Shown here: piece by piece, positions 41,610 through 50,090 of the stretch
Layout of the letters: the number at the start of each line of letters is the position of its first letter
How positions within the stretch are numbered: position 1 is the stretch's first letter
Position numbers and translations under genes: made by a program
Source of the DNA: Mycobacterium ostraviense
GTDB taxonomy: Bacteria; Actinomycetota; Actinomycetes; Mycobacteriales; Mycobacteriaceae
DNA length: 64,000 bases
Assembly: GCF_002705925.1 (NCBI RefSeq)
Contig: NZ_NKRE01000001.1
Location: forward strand, 3,646,704 to 3,710,703
Direction: 5' to 3'
The notes under the pieces: generated by a model
Database searches by the model: none
Told to the model about the DNA's origin: nothing
What the model saw: the letters and a program-made list of their open reading frames with translations, nothing else

Positions 41610-43295
41610 ATGAGTGATGCTTCGGTAGGTTCGGGGCCCGTGTCGGACGGGTTTACGGCTGACGCGATCATCGTCGGAGCGGGCCTGGCCGGCCTGGTAG
41701 CCGCCTGCGAACTGGCGGACCGCGGCTTGCACGTGCTGATCGTCGATCAGGAGAACAGCGCCAACCTGGGCGGGCAGGCGTTCTGGTCGTTCGGCGGCCT
41801 GTTTTTCGTCGACAGCCCGGAGCAGCGCCGGCTGGGCATCCGCGACAGCCATGAGCTCGCATTACAGGATTGGCTGGGGACGGCCGCTTTTGATCGGCCC
41901 GAGGACCATTGGCCGCAGCAATGGGCCCATGCCTACGTCGATTTCGCGGCGGGGGAGAAGCGCAGCTGGCTGCGGGCCCGCGGACTGAAGATCTTCCCGC
42001 TGGTGGGCTGGGCCGAGCGCGGGGGTTACGACGCGCAGGGCCACGGCAACTCGGTCCCGCGATTTCACATCACCTGGGGCACCGGACCCGCCCTGGTCGA
42101 AATCTTCGCCCGTCAACTGCGGGACCGCCCGAATGTGCGCTTCGCGCACCGGCACCAGGTTGACCGGCTGATCGTCAAAGGTGACGCCGTAACCGGCGTT
42201 CGGGGCACCGTATTGGAGCCGTCGGACGAACCGCGCGGCGCGCCGTCGTCGCGAAAAGCACTGGGCAAGTTCCAATTCCGCGCGTCGGCAGTGATCGTGG
42301 CCAGCGGTGGCATCGGCGGCAATCACGATCTGGTGCGCAAGAACTGGCCGAAGCGGATGGGCCGCGTCCCCAAGCAGCTGCTCAGTGGGGTGCCGGCACA
42401 CGTCGACGGCCGGATGATCGGCATCGCCCAAAAAGCCGGAGCGCGGGTGATCAACCCCGACCGGATGTGGCACTACACCGAGGGCATCACCAACTACGAC
42501 CCGATTTGGCCCGATCACGGCATCCGGATCATTCCCGGCCCGTCCTCGCTGTGGCTGGACGCGGCGGGCAATCGGTTGCCGGTCCCGTTGTATCCCGGTT
42601 TCGACACGCTCGGCACCCTCGAGCACATCACCCAGTCCGGTTACGACTACACCTGGTTTGTGTTGAACGCCAAGATCATCGAGAAGGAATTCGCCCTGTC
42701 CGGTCAGGAGCAGAATCCCGACCTGACCGGGCAAAGCGTGCGTCAGCTCCTGCGGTCGCGGGTCCGGTCCGGACCACCGGGGCCGGTGCAGGCCTTCATC
42801 GACCGCGGCGTGGATTTCGTCAGCGCCGACTCGTTGCCTGAGTTGGTGGCCGCGATGAACGAGTTGCCCGAGGTCGATCCGCTGAATTACGCGACGGTGG
42901 AAGCCGCGGTCACGGCACGCGATCGTGAGGTGGCCAACAAGTTCACCAAAGACGGCCAGATCACCGCGATTCGCGCCGCCCGCGGCTACTGGGGCGACCG
43001 GTTGGGGCGGGTGGTGGCGCCGCACCGGTTGACCGATCCCAAGGCGGGCCCGCTAATTGCCGTCAAGTTGCACATCCTGACCCGAAAGACGTTGGGCGGC
43101 ATCGAAACCGACTTGGACGCGCGGGTCCTCAAGCCCGACGGCACCCCACTGACAGGGCTGTATGCGGCCGGCGAGGCCGCCGGATTCGGCGGGGGCGGCG
43201 TACATGGCTACCGGGCGCTGGAGGGTACCTTCCTGGGTGGTTGCATCTTCTCCGGCCGCGCCGCCGGCCGCGGAGTCGCCGCGGACATCACGTAG
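41610..43295 (+). CDS. FAD-binding dehydrogenase, KstD/fumarate-reductase family (Rv0785-like)
   Basis: 561 residues. FAD dinucleotide motif AIIVGAGLAGLVAACELADRG near the start and second FAD segment LYAAGEAAGFGGGGVHGYRA near the end. The middle contains ASGGIGGNHDLVRKNWP and an active-site helix region typical of 3-ketosteroid dehydrogenase-like flavoproteins. ATG 41610 lies shortly after a GGAG-type RBS. Substrate unknown; annotated in M. tuberculosis as a putative FAD-binding dehydrogenase. Convergent with the MBL gene. Confidence 0.93.
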   Translation: MSDASVGSGPVSDGFTADAIIVGAGLAGLVAACELADRGLHVLIVDQENSANLGGQAFWSFGGLFFVDSPEQRRLGIRDSHELALQDWLGTAAFDRPEDHWPQQWAHAYVDFAAGEKRSWLRARGLKIFPLVGWAERGGYDAQGHGNSVPRFHITWGTGPALVEIFARQLRDRPNVRFAHRHQVDRLIVKGDAVTGVRGTVLEPSDEPRGAPSSRKALGKFQFRASAVIVASGGIGGNHDLVRKNWPKRMGRVPKQLLSGVPAHVDGRMIGIAQKAGARVINPDRMWHYTEGITNYDPIWPDHGIRIIPGPSSLWLDAAGNRLPVPLYPGFDTLGTLEHITQSGYDYTWFVLNAKIIEKEFALSGQEQNPDLTGQSVRQLLRSRVRSGPPGPVQAFIDRGVDFVSADSLPELVAAMNELPEVDPLNYATVEAAVTARDREVANKFTKDGQITAIRAARGYWGDRLGRVVAPHRLTDPKAGPLIAVKLHILTRKTLGGIETDLDARVLKPDGTPLTGLYAAGEAAGFGGGGVHGYRALEGTFLGGCIFSGRAAGRGVAADIT

Positions 43296-43372
43296 CGGCG
43301 ACCTTCAACAGGCCCCAGAGGCCCCAGCAAAAGCCCCCGCACGCCCGGCGTCAGCGGCTATTGCGTCTCGCC

Positions 43373-44011
43373 CTAGAAGGCGACCGCGTTTTCCTCCGGC
43401 AACACCTGGAAATCGGTGTCGGTCATCTCGGTGAGCCGGCCGTAGTAGATGCTGCGTGCGTCGGGAGCGATGATCCCTTGGTGGATCGGCACCGCCCGAG
43501 CCGGTGCGACCGCACGCAGATAATCCACAGCCTCGGAGATCTTCATCCACGGCGCGGCAGCCGGAGTGGCCAACACGTCCACCGGCTCGTCGGGCACGAA
43601 CAGCGCGTCACCGGGGTGCATCAGCCTGGCGCGGCGATCACCGTCGTCGACCAGATACGAAATGTTTTCCACCACAGGAATTTCCGGGTGGATCACCGCG
43701 TGCTGACCACCCACGGCCCGGATGGTCAGCGCGCCGACCGCCAGTTCGTCGCCGACGTGCACCGCCCGGCACGGCGCGCCCAGCTGCGCGGCGGTTTGCG
43801 GATCCGCATAGAGCGCCGCATCCGGGTTGCCCTCGAGCAGCGCAGGCAGCCGCGCGGCATCGACGTGATCGGGATGTTGGTGGGTGATCAGGATTGCCGC
43901 CAGGCCGGTGATCCCCTCGAAGCCGTGCGCGAAGGTGCCGGGATCAAAAAGCACGCTGGTGCGGCCGAACTCGGCGAGCAGGCAGGAATGCCCGAAATGC
44001 GTCAGTTGCAT
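43373..44011 (-). CDS. Metallo-beta-lactamase-fold hydrolase (Rv0786c-like)
   Basis: 212 residues from ATG 44011. N-terminal MQLTHFGHSCLLAEFG is the UlaG-like MBL start. The metal motif ITHQHPDHVD gives HxHxDH-like ligands (H-Q-H-P-D-H). Further ligands fall in LMHPGDALFV and VPIHQGI. It is a small soluble hydrolase of the L-ascorbate-lactonase-like branch; the substrate is unknown. The longer frame to 44380 contains low-quality sequence antisense to the LLM gene. Confidence 0.9.
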   Translation of the reverse strand: MQLTHFGHSCLLAEFGRTSVLFDPGTFAHGFEGITGLAAILITHQHPDHVDAARLPALLEGNPDAALYADPQTAAQLGAPCRAVHVGDELAVGALTIRAVGGQHAVIHPEIPVVENISYLVDDGDRRARLMHPGDALFVPDEPVDVLATPAAAPWMKISEAVDYLRAVAPARAVPIHQGIIAPDARSIYYGRLTEMTDTDFQVLPEENAVAF

Positions 44012-44223
44012 GTCCACGATTGTGCCCCGATGCGGTCCGCACCGATGCGTGTCCCCCGGGGATGTTCGCGTCGCAGCCGCACGGGCACGGCCAGAGGTGC
44101 CCAGTCCAGACTCGCCTCGGTGCCCAGGTGACGAGCTGCGGCTCGGTGGTCGTCGAGGATCGCCACGGCGGCACTTCCGGGTAGCCGCGGACTCGCGCGC
44201 TGGCGGAACTCGGCCTGCCGCAA
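44002..44223 (-). CDS. Hypothetical small ORF upstream of the MBL gene
   Basis: 73 codons (MRQAEFRQRASPRLPGSAAV, then AILDDHRAAARHLGTEASLD, WAPLAVPVRLRREHP). It overlaps the MBL start by 10 bp, as an operon partner would, but I recognise no family. It could be a real short gene or the remnant of a larger one. It occupies most of the 255-bp gap between the MBL and LLM genes. Confidence 0.3.
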   Translation of the reverse strand: MRQAEFRQRASPRLPGSAAVAILDDHRAAARHLGTEASLDWAPLAVPVRLRREHPRGTRIGADRIGAQSWTCN

Positions 44224-44266
44224 TTAGTTTGCTGCGTATGAATCCGGCACACGGTAGGGTCGGCTC

Positions 44267-45019
44267 ATGTTGAGACTCGACGTTGTCTACAGTGCGGCGA
44301 CGCACACCTGGCCAGAGCTGCGAGACAACGTGCTGCGGGCCGAAGCGGAAGGGTATGGCACCGCGTGGGTTTATGACCACATGTCGGGTGCGGTGCTATC
44401 GAGTCCTCGGATGCTGGAATGCTTCTCACTGGCCGGCGCCTTGGCGGCAGCCACGTCCGCGATAGGCATCGGCACCCTGGTGGTGAATGCCGCCAATCGG
44501 CCGGCGGGGGTGACGGTCGCTGCGGCAGCCTCACTGCAAGAGATCAGCGGCGGGCGCTTCATGTTCGGTCTTGGCGCCGGTGCCGCGCCGGGTAGCCCCT
44601 GGGCGCTAGAGCATGAGCTGCTCGACTTCCCGCTGCACCATTCGATGCGGGAGCGACACGATCGCCTTTGCGACGTGCTGGATCTTTGCGACGTTCTGTG
44701 GGACCCGCATCGAGCCGATAAATGGGCAGGCTTTCCGTTGCCGTCGCCCCGCCCGCCGGTGCTGCTCGGAATCAACAGCGTCGCCCTGGCCTCGATAGCC
44801 GGTGCCCGATGCGATGGCGTTAACGTGCGACTTGATCACCCGCGGATCGGTCAGTTCTTCGACGCGGCGCGTCGGGCCCGGGCCGCATCCACCAATGCCG
44901 GTGCGCCCTTCGATATCAGCGCCACTACGCCAATGAGCGAAGCCGCCCTCGATCCCGACGGGCAGGCCCAACGCCGGCTGGCAGAGCTGGGTGGCCAGCG
45001 GCTTATCCTGGTTTCCTGA
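44267..45019 (+). CDS. LLM-class (F420-dependent) oxidoreductase
   Basis: 250 residues, shorter than the usual 280-340 of this family but with a normal end (RRLAELGGQRLILVS). Motifs: LRLDVVYSAATHTWPELRDN, the D-H motif in AWVYDHMSG, SAIGIGTLVVNAANRPAGV and GGRFMFGLGAGAAPG, all typical of luciferase-like monooxygenases that bind F420 or FMN. It is the last conserved-looking gene before the pterin-synthase island. Substrate unknown. Confidence 0.85.
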   Translation: MLRLDVVYSAATHTWPELRDNVLRAEAEGYGTAWVYDHMSGAVLSSPRMLECFSLAGALAAATSAIGIGTLVVNAANRPAGVTVAAAASLQEISGGRFMFGLGAGAAPGSPWALEHELLDFPLHHSMRERHDRLCDVLDLCDVLWDPHRADKWAGFPLPSPRPPVLLGINSVALASIAGARCDGVNVRLDHPRIGQFFDAARRARAASTNAGAPFDISATTPMSEAALDPDGQAQRRLAELGGQRLILVS

Positions 45020-45310
45020 ACGGAATTGGCGCTTACTTATGGGGGCGCTGCCGCGCCTCGTACGCTTGCCCGATTAGGGCGGGCCTTGGTCCCGTATCGA
45101 CCTGCATCTAGTATCACTGCGTTGATTTCGACCGCACTATCGCAAAGGTCATCCCCGCGTATCGATGATCGGAGGTAACTGGCGCTTTAATTCGCTGACT
45201 GCACGTTTCAGGCAATCCGGAGGTTATTCGCATCGACGTACCGGCCCCCTCGATTGAATCAAACACCTTGCGCCCCTGCGCATCACATAGAAGGAATCAG
45301 TGAGCAGGTT
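45020..45310. other. Non-coding leader of the pterin-synthase segment
   Basis: About 290 bp with no supported ORF. The base composition drops relative to the core (for example tagtatcactgcgttgattt). No clear sigma-type promoter or riboswitch structure could be assigned by eye. It presumably holds the promoter of the first PTPS-like gene. Confidence 0.4.
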
Positions 45311-45802
45311 ATGCCGTACACCATCAAACAAACATTCCGTGTTGAAATAGGCCACCGCACCTGGAGCCATCACATGCCCACCAGTAGAGGTGGCAGCGAG
45401 TTCTACACACCGGATTTGATAGCCAATAAATGTGCAAACATTCACGGCCACACGATCTTTGTTTCCGTGACTCTGGTCGGGGACAGTCTTGATGAGCAGT
45501 ATTTCCTCTTGGATACCGACCTGCTGGAACAGGCATTCCGGCCGATCCTGGACGAGTTCGACTTCGCTTTCGTGGTCGACCGGCACGACCCGCTCTATGA
45601 GGACATCGCCGCGGTGGTGCACAAGGGTGGGCTCAAGCTATGCACGGTGGATTTTTCGCCCACATTCGAAGGTCTGGTGCGGCACTTTTATGACCGCCTG
45701 CAGGCCGTTATCGCGGACAAGGGGTTGGCCGACCAGCTCCGAATCAAGGAAATGAAGGTGCTCGGCGAACTGACGGTGGAGGCCACCTACAGCGGCGAAT
45801 AG
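45311..45802 (+). CDS. 6-pyruvoyl-tetrahydropterin synthase/QueD-family protein 1
   Basis: 163 residues from ATG 45311, the start shared with copy 3; a longer frame from 45254 is possible. Zinc ligands H15 (EIGHRTW), H45 and H47, with catalytic Cys41, in CANIHGHTIF: the CxxxHGH motif. PT-E signature at SPTFEGL and a Glu-containing strand LGELTVEATY follow. At the catalytic Asp-His site it reads LDEFDFAFVV, so the His of copy 3 (position 85) is Phe here. It is 86% identical to copy 3 (141 of 163). The family makes pterin or 7-deazapurine precursors from dihydroneopterin triphosphate. No other step of those pathways is in this window. Confidence 0.88.
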   Translation: MPYTIKQTFRVEIGHRTWSHHMPTSRGGSEFYTPDLIANKCANIHGHTIFVSVTLVGDSLDEQYFLLDTDLLEQAFRPILDEFDFAFVVDRHDPLYEDIAAVVHKGGLKLCTVDFSPTFEGLVRHFYDRLQAVIADKGLADQLRIKEMKVLGELTVEATYSGE

Positions 45803-46279
45803 GTCTGCGCAGCCCGCAGGCAACCGGCGCCTGGTTGTTGTGGGCAGGAGAACTCCTGTCGGACGAGGGTTTTCACCAAGATGTGCAGATCCTGTCGCGC
45901 GCGGATCCGCGGCGCCGCGGTGATGTGCGACAGCACAAGGCCACACGATTCGACGGAAAGGCTACTTCTTAACGGTTCAGGACAAGCGGGAGTGTGTCCC
46001 CAGTTCTACGGCGCGTTGTCCCGAACGGGGTGTCTCCGGGAAATGAGTCCAAGCTGTTCATCGTCACGCACATTCCAAAACGCATCGACAATGCCCGGAG
46101 GCTGCCCAAAGCCGTCTAAAGACTCCAGCCGACTCCCGAAGCCTTAGCGACCAAGGATTCCCTGGACACAAATCGCGAGTTCGCCGCGAAACATCAAACC
46201 AACTGCGCAGTTCGGGCTACGACCCCGGCTACTGATACGGATTGCATCGATGATGCCGGGCGCGGCTACGAGGTGCCGG
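45803..46279. other. Non-coding gap between PTPS copy 1 and the short PE_PGRS gene
   Basis: About 475 bp. Short open frames here have no family-like composition or RBS. I see no tRNA, repeat or terminator with confidence. Composition is mixed, with AT-richer pieces such as gctacttcttaacggttcag. Confidence 0.4.
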
Positions 46280-46864
46280 ATGTCGCACGTACTTGTTGTG
46301 CCGCAGATCGTGGCCGCGACGGCCGCCGACGTCGGGCGGATCGGCGCCTCGCTGGCCGCGGGGAACGCGGCAGCCGCGGCTTCGATGGCTGCGGTGGTGA
46401 GCGCGGCCGGCGACCAGGTTTCGGCGGCCGTCGCCGCGCTGTTTTTTCAGCGCGGCCAGGGCTATCAGGCACTGGCGAAACGGGTCGCGGCGTTTCATCA
46501 CGAGTTTGTGCAAGCCCTCAGCACCGGTGCCGGCTCGTATGCCGTCGCAGAGGCTGCTAACGCGTCGCCGCTGCAGACGCTGCTGTCTCACCCGCTTATC
46601 GGCAACAGCGCCAACGCCACCACGCCGGGCGGCAACGGCGCCGACGGCGGCTGGTTGTTCGGCAGGGGCGGCACGGCCGGTGTGGGTGCCATGGCACGGG
46701 CCGGCGGCGCCGGGGGTGCCGGTGGTAACAGCGGGACCGGCGGTCAGGGCGGCGCCGGCGGGTCGGCCGGCAATGGCAAACTCGGAGACCTGGGCGGAGC
46801 CGGCCGAAGCAATCCCGGCCAATCTGGCACCGGCAGCACCGCCGGCGCCGGCGGCGTCGCGTGA
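46280..46864 (+). CDS. Short PE_PGRS protein
   Basis: 194 residues from ATG 46280, the canonical PE start (MSHVLVVPQIVAATAADVGR). Residues 1-95 are a complete PE domain with the SYAVAEAANASPLQTL end, then HPLIGNSANA and a brief PGRS block (GGAGGAGGNSGTGGQGGAGG and so on) of about 75 residues without a C-terminal domain. It separates PTPS copies 1 and 2 on the same strand. PE_PGRS genes are commonly inserted at variable loci, so it may be a later arrival in the cluster. Confidence 0.85.
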   Translation: MSHVLVVPQIVAATAADVGRIGASLAAGNAAAAASMAAVVSAAGDQVSAAVAALFFQRGQGYQALAKRVAAFHHEFVQALSTGAGSYAVAEAANASPLQTLLSHPLIGNSANATTPGGNGADGGWLFGRGGTAGVGAMARAGGAGGAGGNSGTGGQGGAGGSAGNGKLGDLGGAGRSNPGQSGTGSTAGAGGVA

Positions 46865-47082
46865 GGTTGGGCAGCGGGCGCCCACATGAAGGCTGGAAGC
46901 CCGGTGGCTCAGGGCTCGACTTGGGCCGCTCCCGATGGTAGCCAGGACCCAAGTTGAGCCCAGTCGCGCTGTGGCACAACGCGATCGGTAGACCAACCAC
47001 TCCTTGATAGGCACGACCGACTCCGGCGACCAGGAATCAACAGTAACGGCTGGGCAGACCGGCGGCATAGTTATGCACGACC

Positions 47083-47210
47083 CCCAAATCAAGATCAAAT
47101 ATTCAACGGGGTACGCCACTCGCGTCGGTGGATTGTGGCCAAACCCAAATCAAGATCAAAAATTCAACCGGTACACACCACGCGAGTCCACCGCTGGATT
47201 CAGGCTAAAC
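47083..47210. repeat. Two imperfect direct repeats of about 61-67 bp
   Basis: CCCAAATCAAGATCAAA occurs at 47083-47099 and 47144-47160, each followed by ATTCAAC, then GGTAC and CCAC, CGCG and GGATT elements in the same order. The repeats are AT-rich against the high-GC background and lie in a 522-bp gap that has no supported gene, between the short PE_PGRS gene and PTPS copy 2. They could be regulatory iterons or a relic of duplication. Confidence 0.65.
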
Positions 47211-47386
47211 CGACGAAGTCGAAGAATCGCACGATGGCCTCCTGCATCATGTCGTTGGATTTGACCGAAAAGCTTGGCCTTGCCTGGAAGTGGATCTAAT
47301 ATTCACTCCGTGACGCTGACGGGAGGTCGTCTCACAGCTCGACAATCCTAGCTACGTCTTAGCTTGCCCTCCGGAGGTGTCGAACC

Positions 47387-47827
47387 ATGAGCCATACGAT
47401 CGAGAAGACTTTTCGTTTCGACGCGGGCCATCGTTCTCTGGGCTTCAACTACAAAAAAGAAGAAACCATCCACGGCCATACCTGGCAGCTAAGACTGATC
47501 CTTGAATATGAGGCCCAGCTGGATGATATGAAAACCGTGTTCGATACCAATGAGCTGGCCGTCATAGTCGAGCCGATAATAAGCGATCTAGACCATTCCT
47601 TCATTATCTGGGACCAAGACCCGATATACGACGACTTCCTCAAGGTCTGTGAGCTGGCAGACGTGGCAGACAAGGTGTATACGGTCGATTTCAACCCCAC
47701 GATCGAGGGGCTCGTCGAGCACATCTATAAAAGGGTGAACAGCCAGCTCAGGCTTTCGGGCTGCGTGTTGAGGCGGGTGGAACTCCAATGCGCGTCGACT
47801 CTCAAAGCCAGCTACGGACTCAATTAG
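47387..47827 (+). CDS. PTPS-family protein 2, divergent ExxxHGH (PTPS-III-like) form
   Basis: 146 residues from ATG 47387, with GGAGG about 10 bases upstream. The zinc site is H15 (DAGHRSL), H29 and H31, but the catalytic Cys position is Glu25: EETIHGHTW. This ExxxHGH pattern is the hallmark of PTPS-III enzymes, which make 6-hydroxymethyl-dihydropterin and can bypass the folate aldolase FolB. The Asp-His pair is intact (D69-H70 in SDLDHSF), as are NPTIEGL and the Glu in VELQCAS. The coding sequence is notably AT-rich at the start (a lysine run), unlike its neighbours, suggesting transfer. It lies 36 bp before copy 3, so the two are cotranscribed. Confidence 0.85.
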   Translation: MSHTIEKTFRFDAGHRSLGFNYKKEETIHGHTWQLRLILEYEAQLDDMKTVFDTNELAVIVEPIISDLDHSFIIWDQDPIYDDFLKVCELADVADKVYTVDFNPTIEGLVEHIYKRVNSQLRLSGCVLRRVELQCASTLKASYGLN

Positions 47828-47863
47828 CCAAGTCGTGTCTCCATCACAGCCAGGGAGCAGTTC

Positions 47864-48355
47864 ATGCCGTATACGATCAAACAAACTATCCGTCTGGAAA
47901 TGGGTCACCGCACCTGGACCCACGACATGCGCACCAGCAGAGGCGGCAGTGAACTTTACACTCCCGAATTGGTGGCCAACAAATGTGCCAACCTGCACGG
48001 ACATACGATTTTTGTCTCGGTGACTCTCGTCGGAGACAGTCTTGACGAGCAATACTTCCTCTTGGATACCGATCTACTCGAGAATGCATTCCGGCCGATC
48101 CTCGACGAGGTCGACCACGCGTTCGTGGTGGACAGGAAGGACCCGCTGTACGAGGACATCGCCGCGGTGGCGCGCAAGGGCGGACTCAAATTGTGCACGG
48201 TGGACTTTTCGCCCACCTTCGAAGGGCTGGTACGGCACTTCTACGATCGCCTGCAATCGGTCATTCAGGAAAAGGGGTTGGCTGACCAGCTCCGAATCAG
48301 GGAAATGAAGGTTCTCGGCGAGCAGACGGTCGAGGCCACGTACTGCGGGGAGTAG
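47864..48355 (+). CDS. 6-pyruvoyl-tetrahydropterin synthase/QueD-family protein 3
   Basis: 163 residues from ATG 47864, preceded by AGGGAG. All expected residues are present: H15 (EMGHRTW), Cys41-xxx-H45-G-H47 (CANLHGH), D84-H85 (LDEVDHAFVV), SPTFEGL and the Glu of LGEQTVEATY. It is the most complete of the three copies and the likely active CxxxHGH enzyme. 22 substitutions separate it from copy 1, most conservative. It follows copy 2 closely and lies 81 bp before purS, so read-through into purS-purQ is possible. Confidence 0.9.
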   Translation: MPYTIKQTIRLEMGHRTWTHDMRTSRGGSELYTPELVANKCANLHGHTIFVSVTLVGDSLDEQYFLLDTDLLENAFRPILDEVDHAFVVDRKDPLYEDIAAVARKGGLKLCTVDFSPTFEGLVRHFYDRLQSVIQEKGLADQLRIREMKVLGEQTVEATYCGE

Positions 48356-48436
48356 CCTCAACGCGCCTGGGACACGGCGCGGCAGCTGCCGCCGGTAGAG
48401 TTGGGCCCGAGCAATCGGATCTGAGGAGGAGCGCCG

Positions 48437-48676
48437 GTGGCGCGGGTGGTCGTGCATGTCATGCCCAAGGCGGAGATTCTCGATCCGCAGGGTCAGGCAA
48501 TCGTTGGTGCGTTGGGCCGGCTCGGTCATGCCGGAATCTCGGATGTGCGGCAGGGCAAGAGATTTGAGCTCGAGGTCGACGATTCCGTCGACGACTCCAC
48601 GCTGGCCGAAATCGCCGAATCGCTGCTGGCGAACACGGTCATCGAGGATTGGACGATTAGCCGGGACCCGCAGTGA
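48437..48676 (+). CDS. purS: PurS, FGAM synthase small subunit
   Basis: 79 residues from GTG 48437 with GAGGAGG upstream. ARVVVHVMPKAEILDPQGQA, then GISDVRQGKRFELEVDD is the PurS signature. It forms the PurSQL complex with PurQ and PurL, channelling ammonia in formylglycinamidine ribonucleotide synthesis. It overlaps purQ by 4 bp. Confidence 0.96.
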   Translation: MARVVVHVMPKAEILDPQGQAIVGALGRLGHAGISDVRQGKRFELEVDDSVDDSTLAEIAESLLANTVIEDWTISRDPQ

Positions 48677-49347
48677 CAGCTCGGATCGGGGTCATCACGT
48701 TTCCGGGCACGCTCGATGACGTGGACGCCGCGCGCGCGATTCGGCAGGTGGGCGCTGAGGCGGTGAGCCTTTGGCACGCGGATGCCGATCTCAAGGGAGT
48801 CGACGCGGTCGTGGTGCCCGGCGGCTTCTCTTACGGCGATTATCTGCGCGCGGGTGCGATCGCCAGTTTTGCACCGGTGATGGGCGAAGTGGTGGCCGCT
48901 GCCGCAGGCGGTATGCCGGTTTTGGGTATTTGCAATGGATTTCAGGTGCTCTGTGAGGCCGGGTTGCTGCCCGGCGCCCTCACCCGCAATGTGGGGTTGC
49001 ACTTCGTCTGCCGTGATGTGTGGCTGCGGGTCGCGTCCACGTCGACGGCCTGGACATCGCGTTTCGAACCGGACGCCAACGTGCTGGTGCCGCTGAAGTC
49101 CGGTGAGGGCCGTTATGTGGCACCCGACGCGGTGCTGGACGAATTGGAAGGTGAGGGGCGGGTGGTGTTTCGGTACCACGACAACGTCAACGGCTCACTG
49201 CGCGACATTGCCGGCATCAGCTCGGCCGACGGTCGGGTGGTCGGGTTGATGCCCCACCCTGAACACGCGATCGAGGCATTGACCGGTCCATCCGACGACG
49301 GTCTTGGCCTGTTCTATTCGGTGCTGGACGCGGTGCTGGTGGCCTGA
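48673..49347 (+). CDS. purQ: PurQ, FGAM synthase glutaminase subunit
   Basis: 224 residues. Class I glutamine amidotransferase triad: Cys in GICNGFQVLCEAG, His and Glu in MPHPEHAIEAL. The start TARIGVITFPGTLDDVDAAR and the VPGGFSYGDYLRAG segment are characteristic. It releases ammonia from glutamine for PurL, whose gene lies 11.6 kb downstream at 60979. Orthologue of Rv0788. Confidence 0.97.
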   Translation: MTARIGVITFPGTLDDVDAARAIRQVGAEAVSLWHADADLKGVDAVVVPGGFSYGDYLRAGAIASFAPVMGEVVAAAAGGMPVLGICNGFQVLCEAGLLPGALTRNVGLHFVCRDVWLRVASTSTAWTSRFEPDANVLVPLKSGEGRYVAPDAVLDELEGEGRVVFRYHDNVNGSLRDIAGISSADGRVVGLMPHPEHAIEALTGPSDDGLGLFYSVLDAVLVA

Positions 49348-50090
49348 GGCCGACCGATGTCGGCGCTGCACATGACACCGGAACTTGTTGTCGTGCACTT
49401 CGTCCGATCACGTCGGCCCTATCGCCCACGCAACCGGCGCGGCCCGCAATCGACGCTGGTTCAGCGGACCTGCGGTGGTTGCCGACGACACATGCCGGCC
49501 GAAACCAACCCGACTTGTATCAGGCTAGTGCGCAGTTCGTGGATTGTGGTGATCGCTTCGGAGAGGTCGTCGATTTGCGGTCGGCAGCGATAAGTGCGAC
49601 GCACGGTGCGCACGAATCCCCGGGCATGGCTCGAACACCTGCATCCGGTGGTCGACGGAAGGCGCTGCGCGACTGACCAACAGGTGATTCTCAATTGTGA
49701 AAGCGCCGGTGCTAGCGCACTTGGGAATCGCGTTATAGCCAGCCCGCGGTACTGACGTGGCTCATGTGATTACTGATGCCGTCGAGCACACATCCGGACC
49801 AGCTTCCCGGCCGAACGGCACGTCACTGCCCGCGCGCTGCGCGCCGCCGGCGCGCTCTGGAATCGGCGCCTGGTGCCCAAATCCGCACCCGCTGCGAACC
49901 GAACCCGTATGTCAGAGCGTTACAGCGAAGGGTAACGCCCGGAGTGATAAACCGGATGGCTCACCGCAACGTCGGTGCGAGATGTGCATTTGGCACTGCC
50001 ACGCGTGGATTCCGGCGACCTCGAATGCTAGTCGGAGGCGGTCGACGGAACTGAACTCGGCGAGCTGCCGCTGCCGCAGGACAACAAATC
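49348..50090. other. Gene-poor region after purQ
   Basis: About 740 bp. No frame shows recognisable protein families, conserved starts or coding-like composition over a useful length, on either strand. It probably contains further eroded DNA of the same kind as the adjacent cyclase remnant. Confidence 0.45.

Noticed and set aside
47835..48052. Alternative ORFs overlapping PTPS copies 1 and 3 in other frames
   Set aside because: They recur only because the two genes are paralogues; none has a start or domain of its own.
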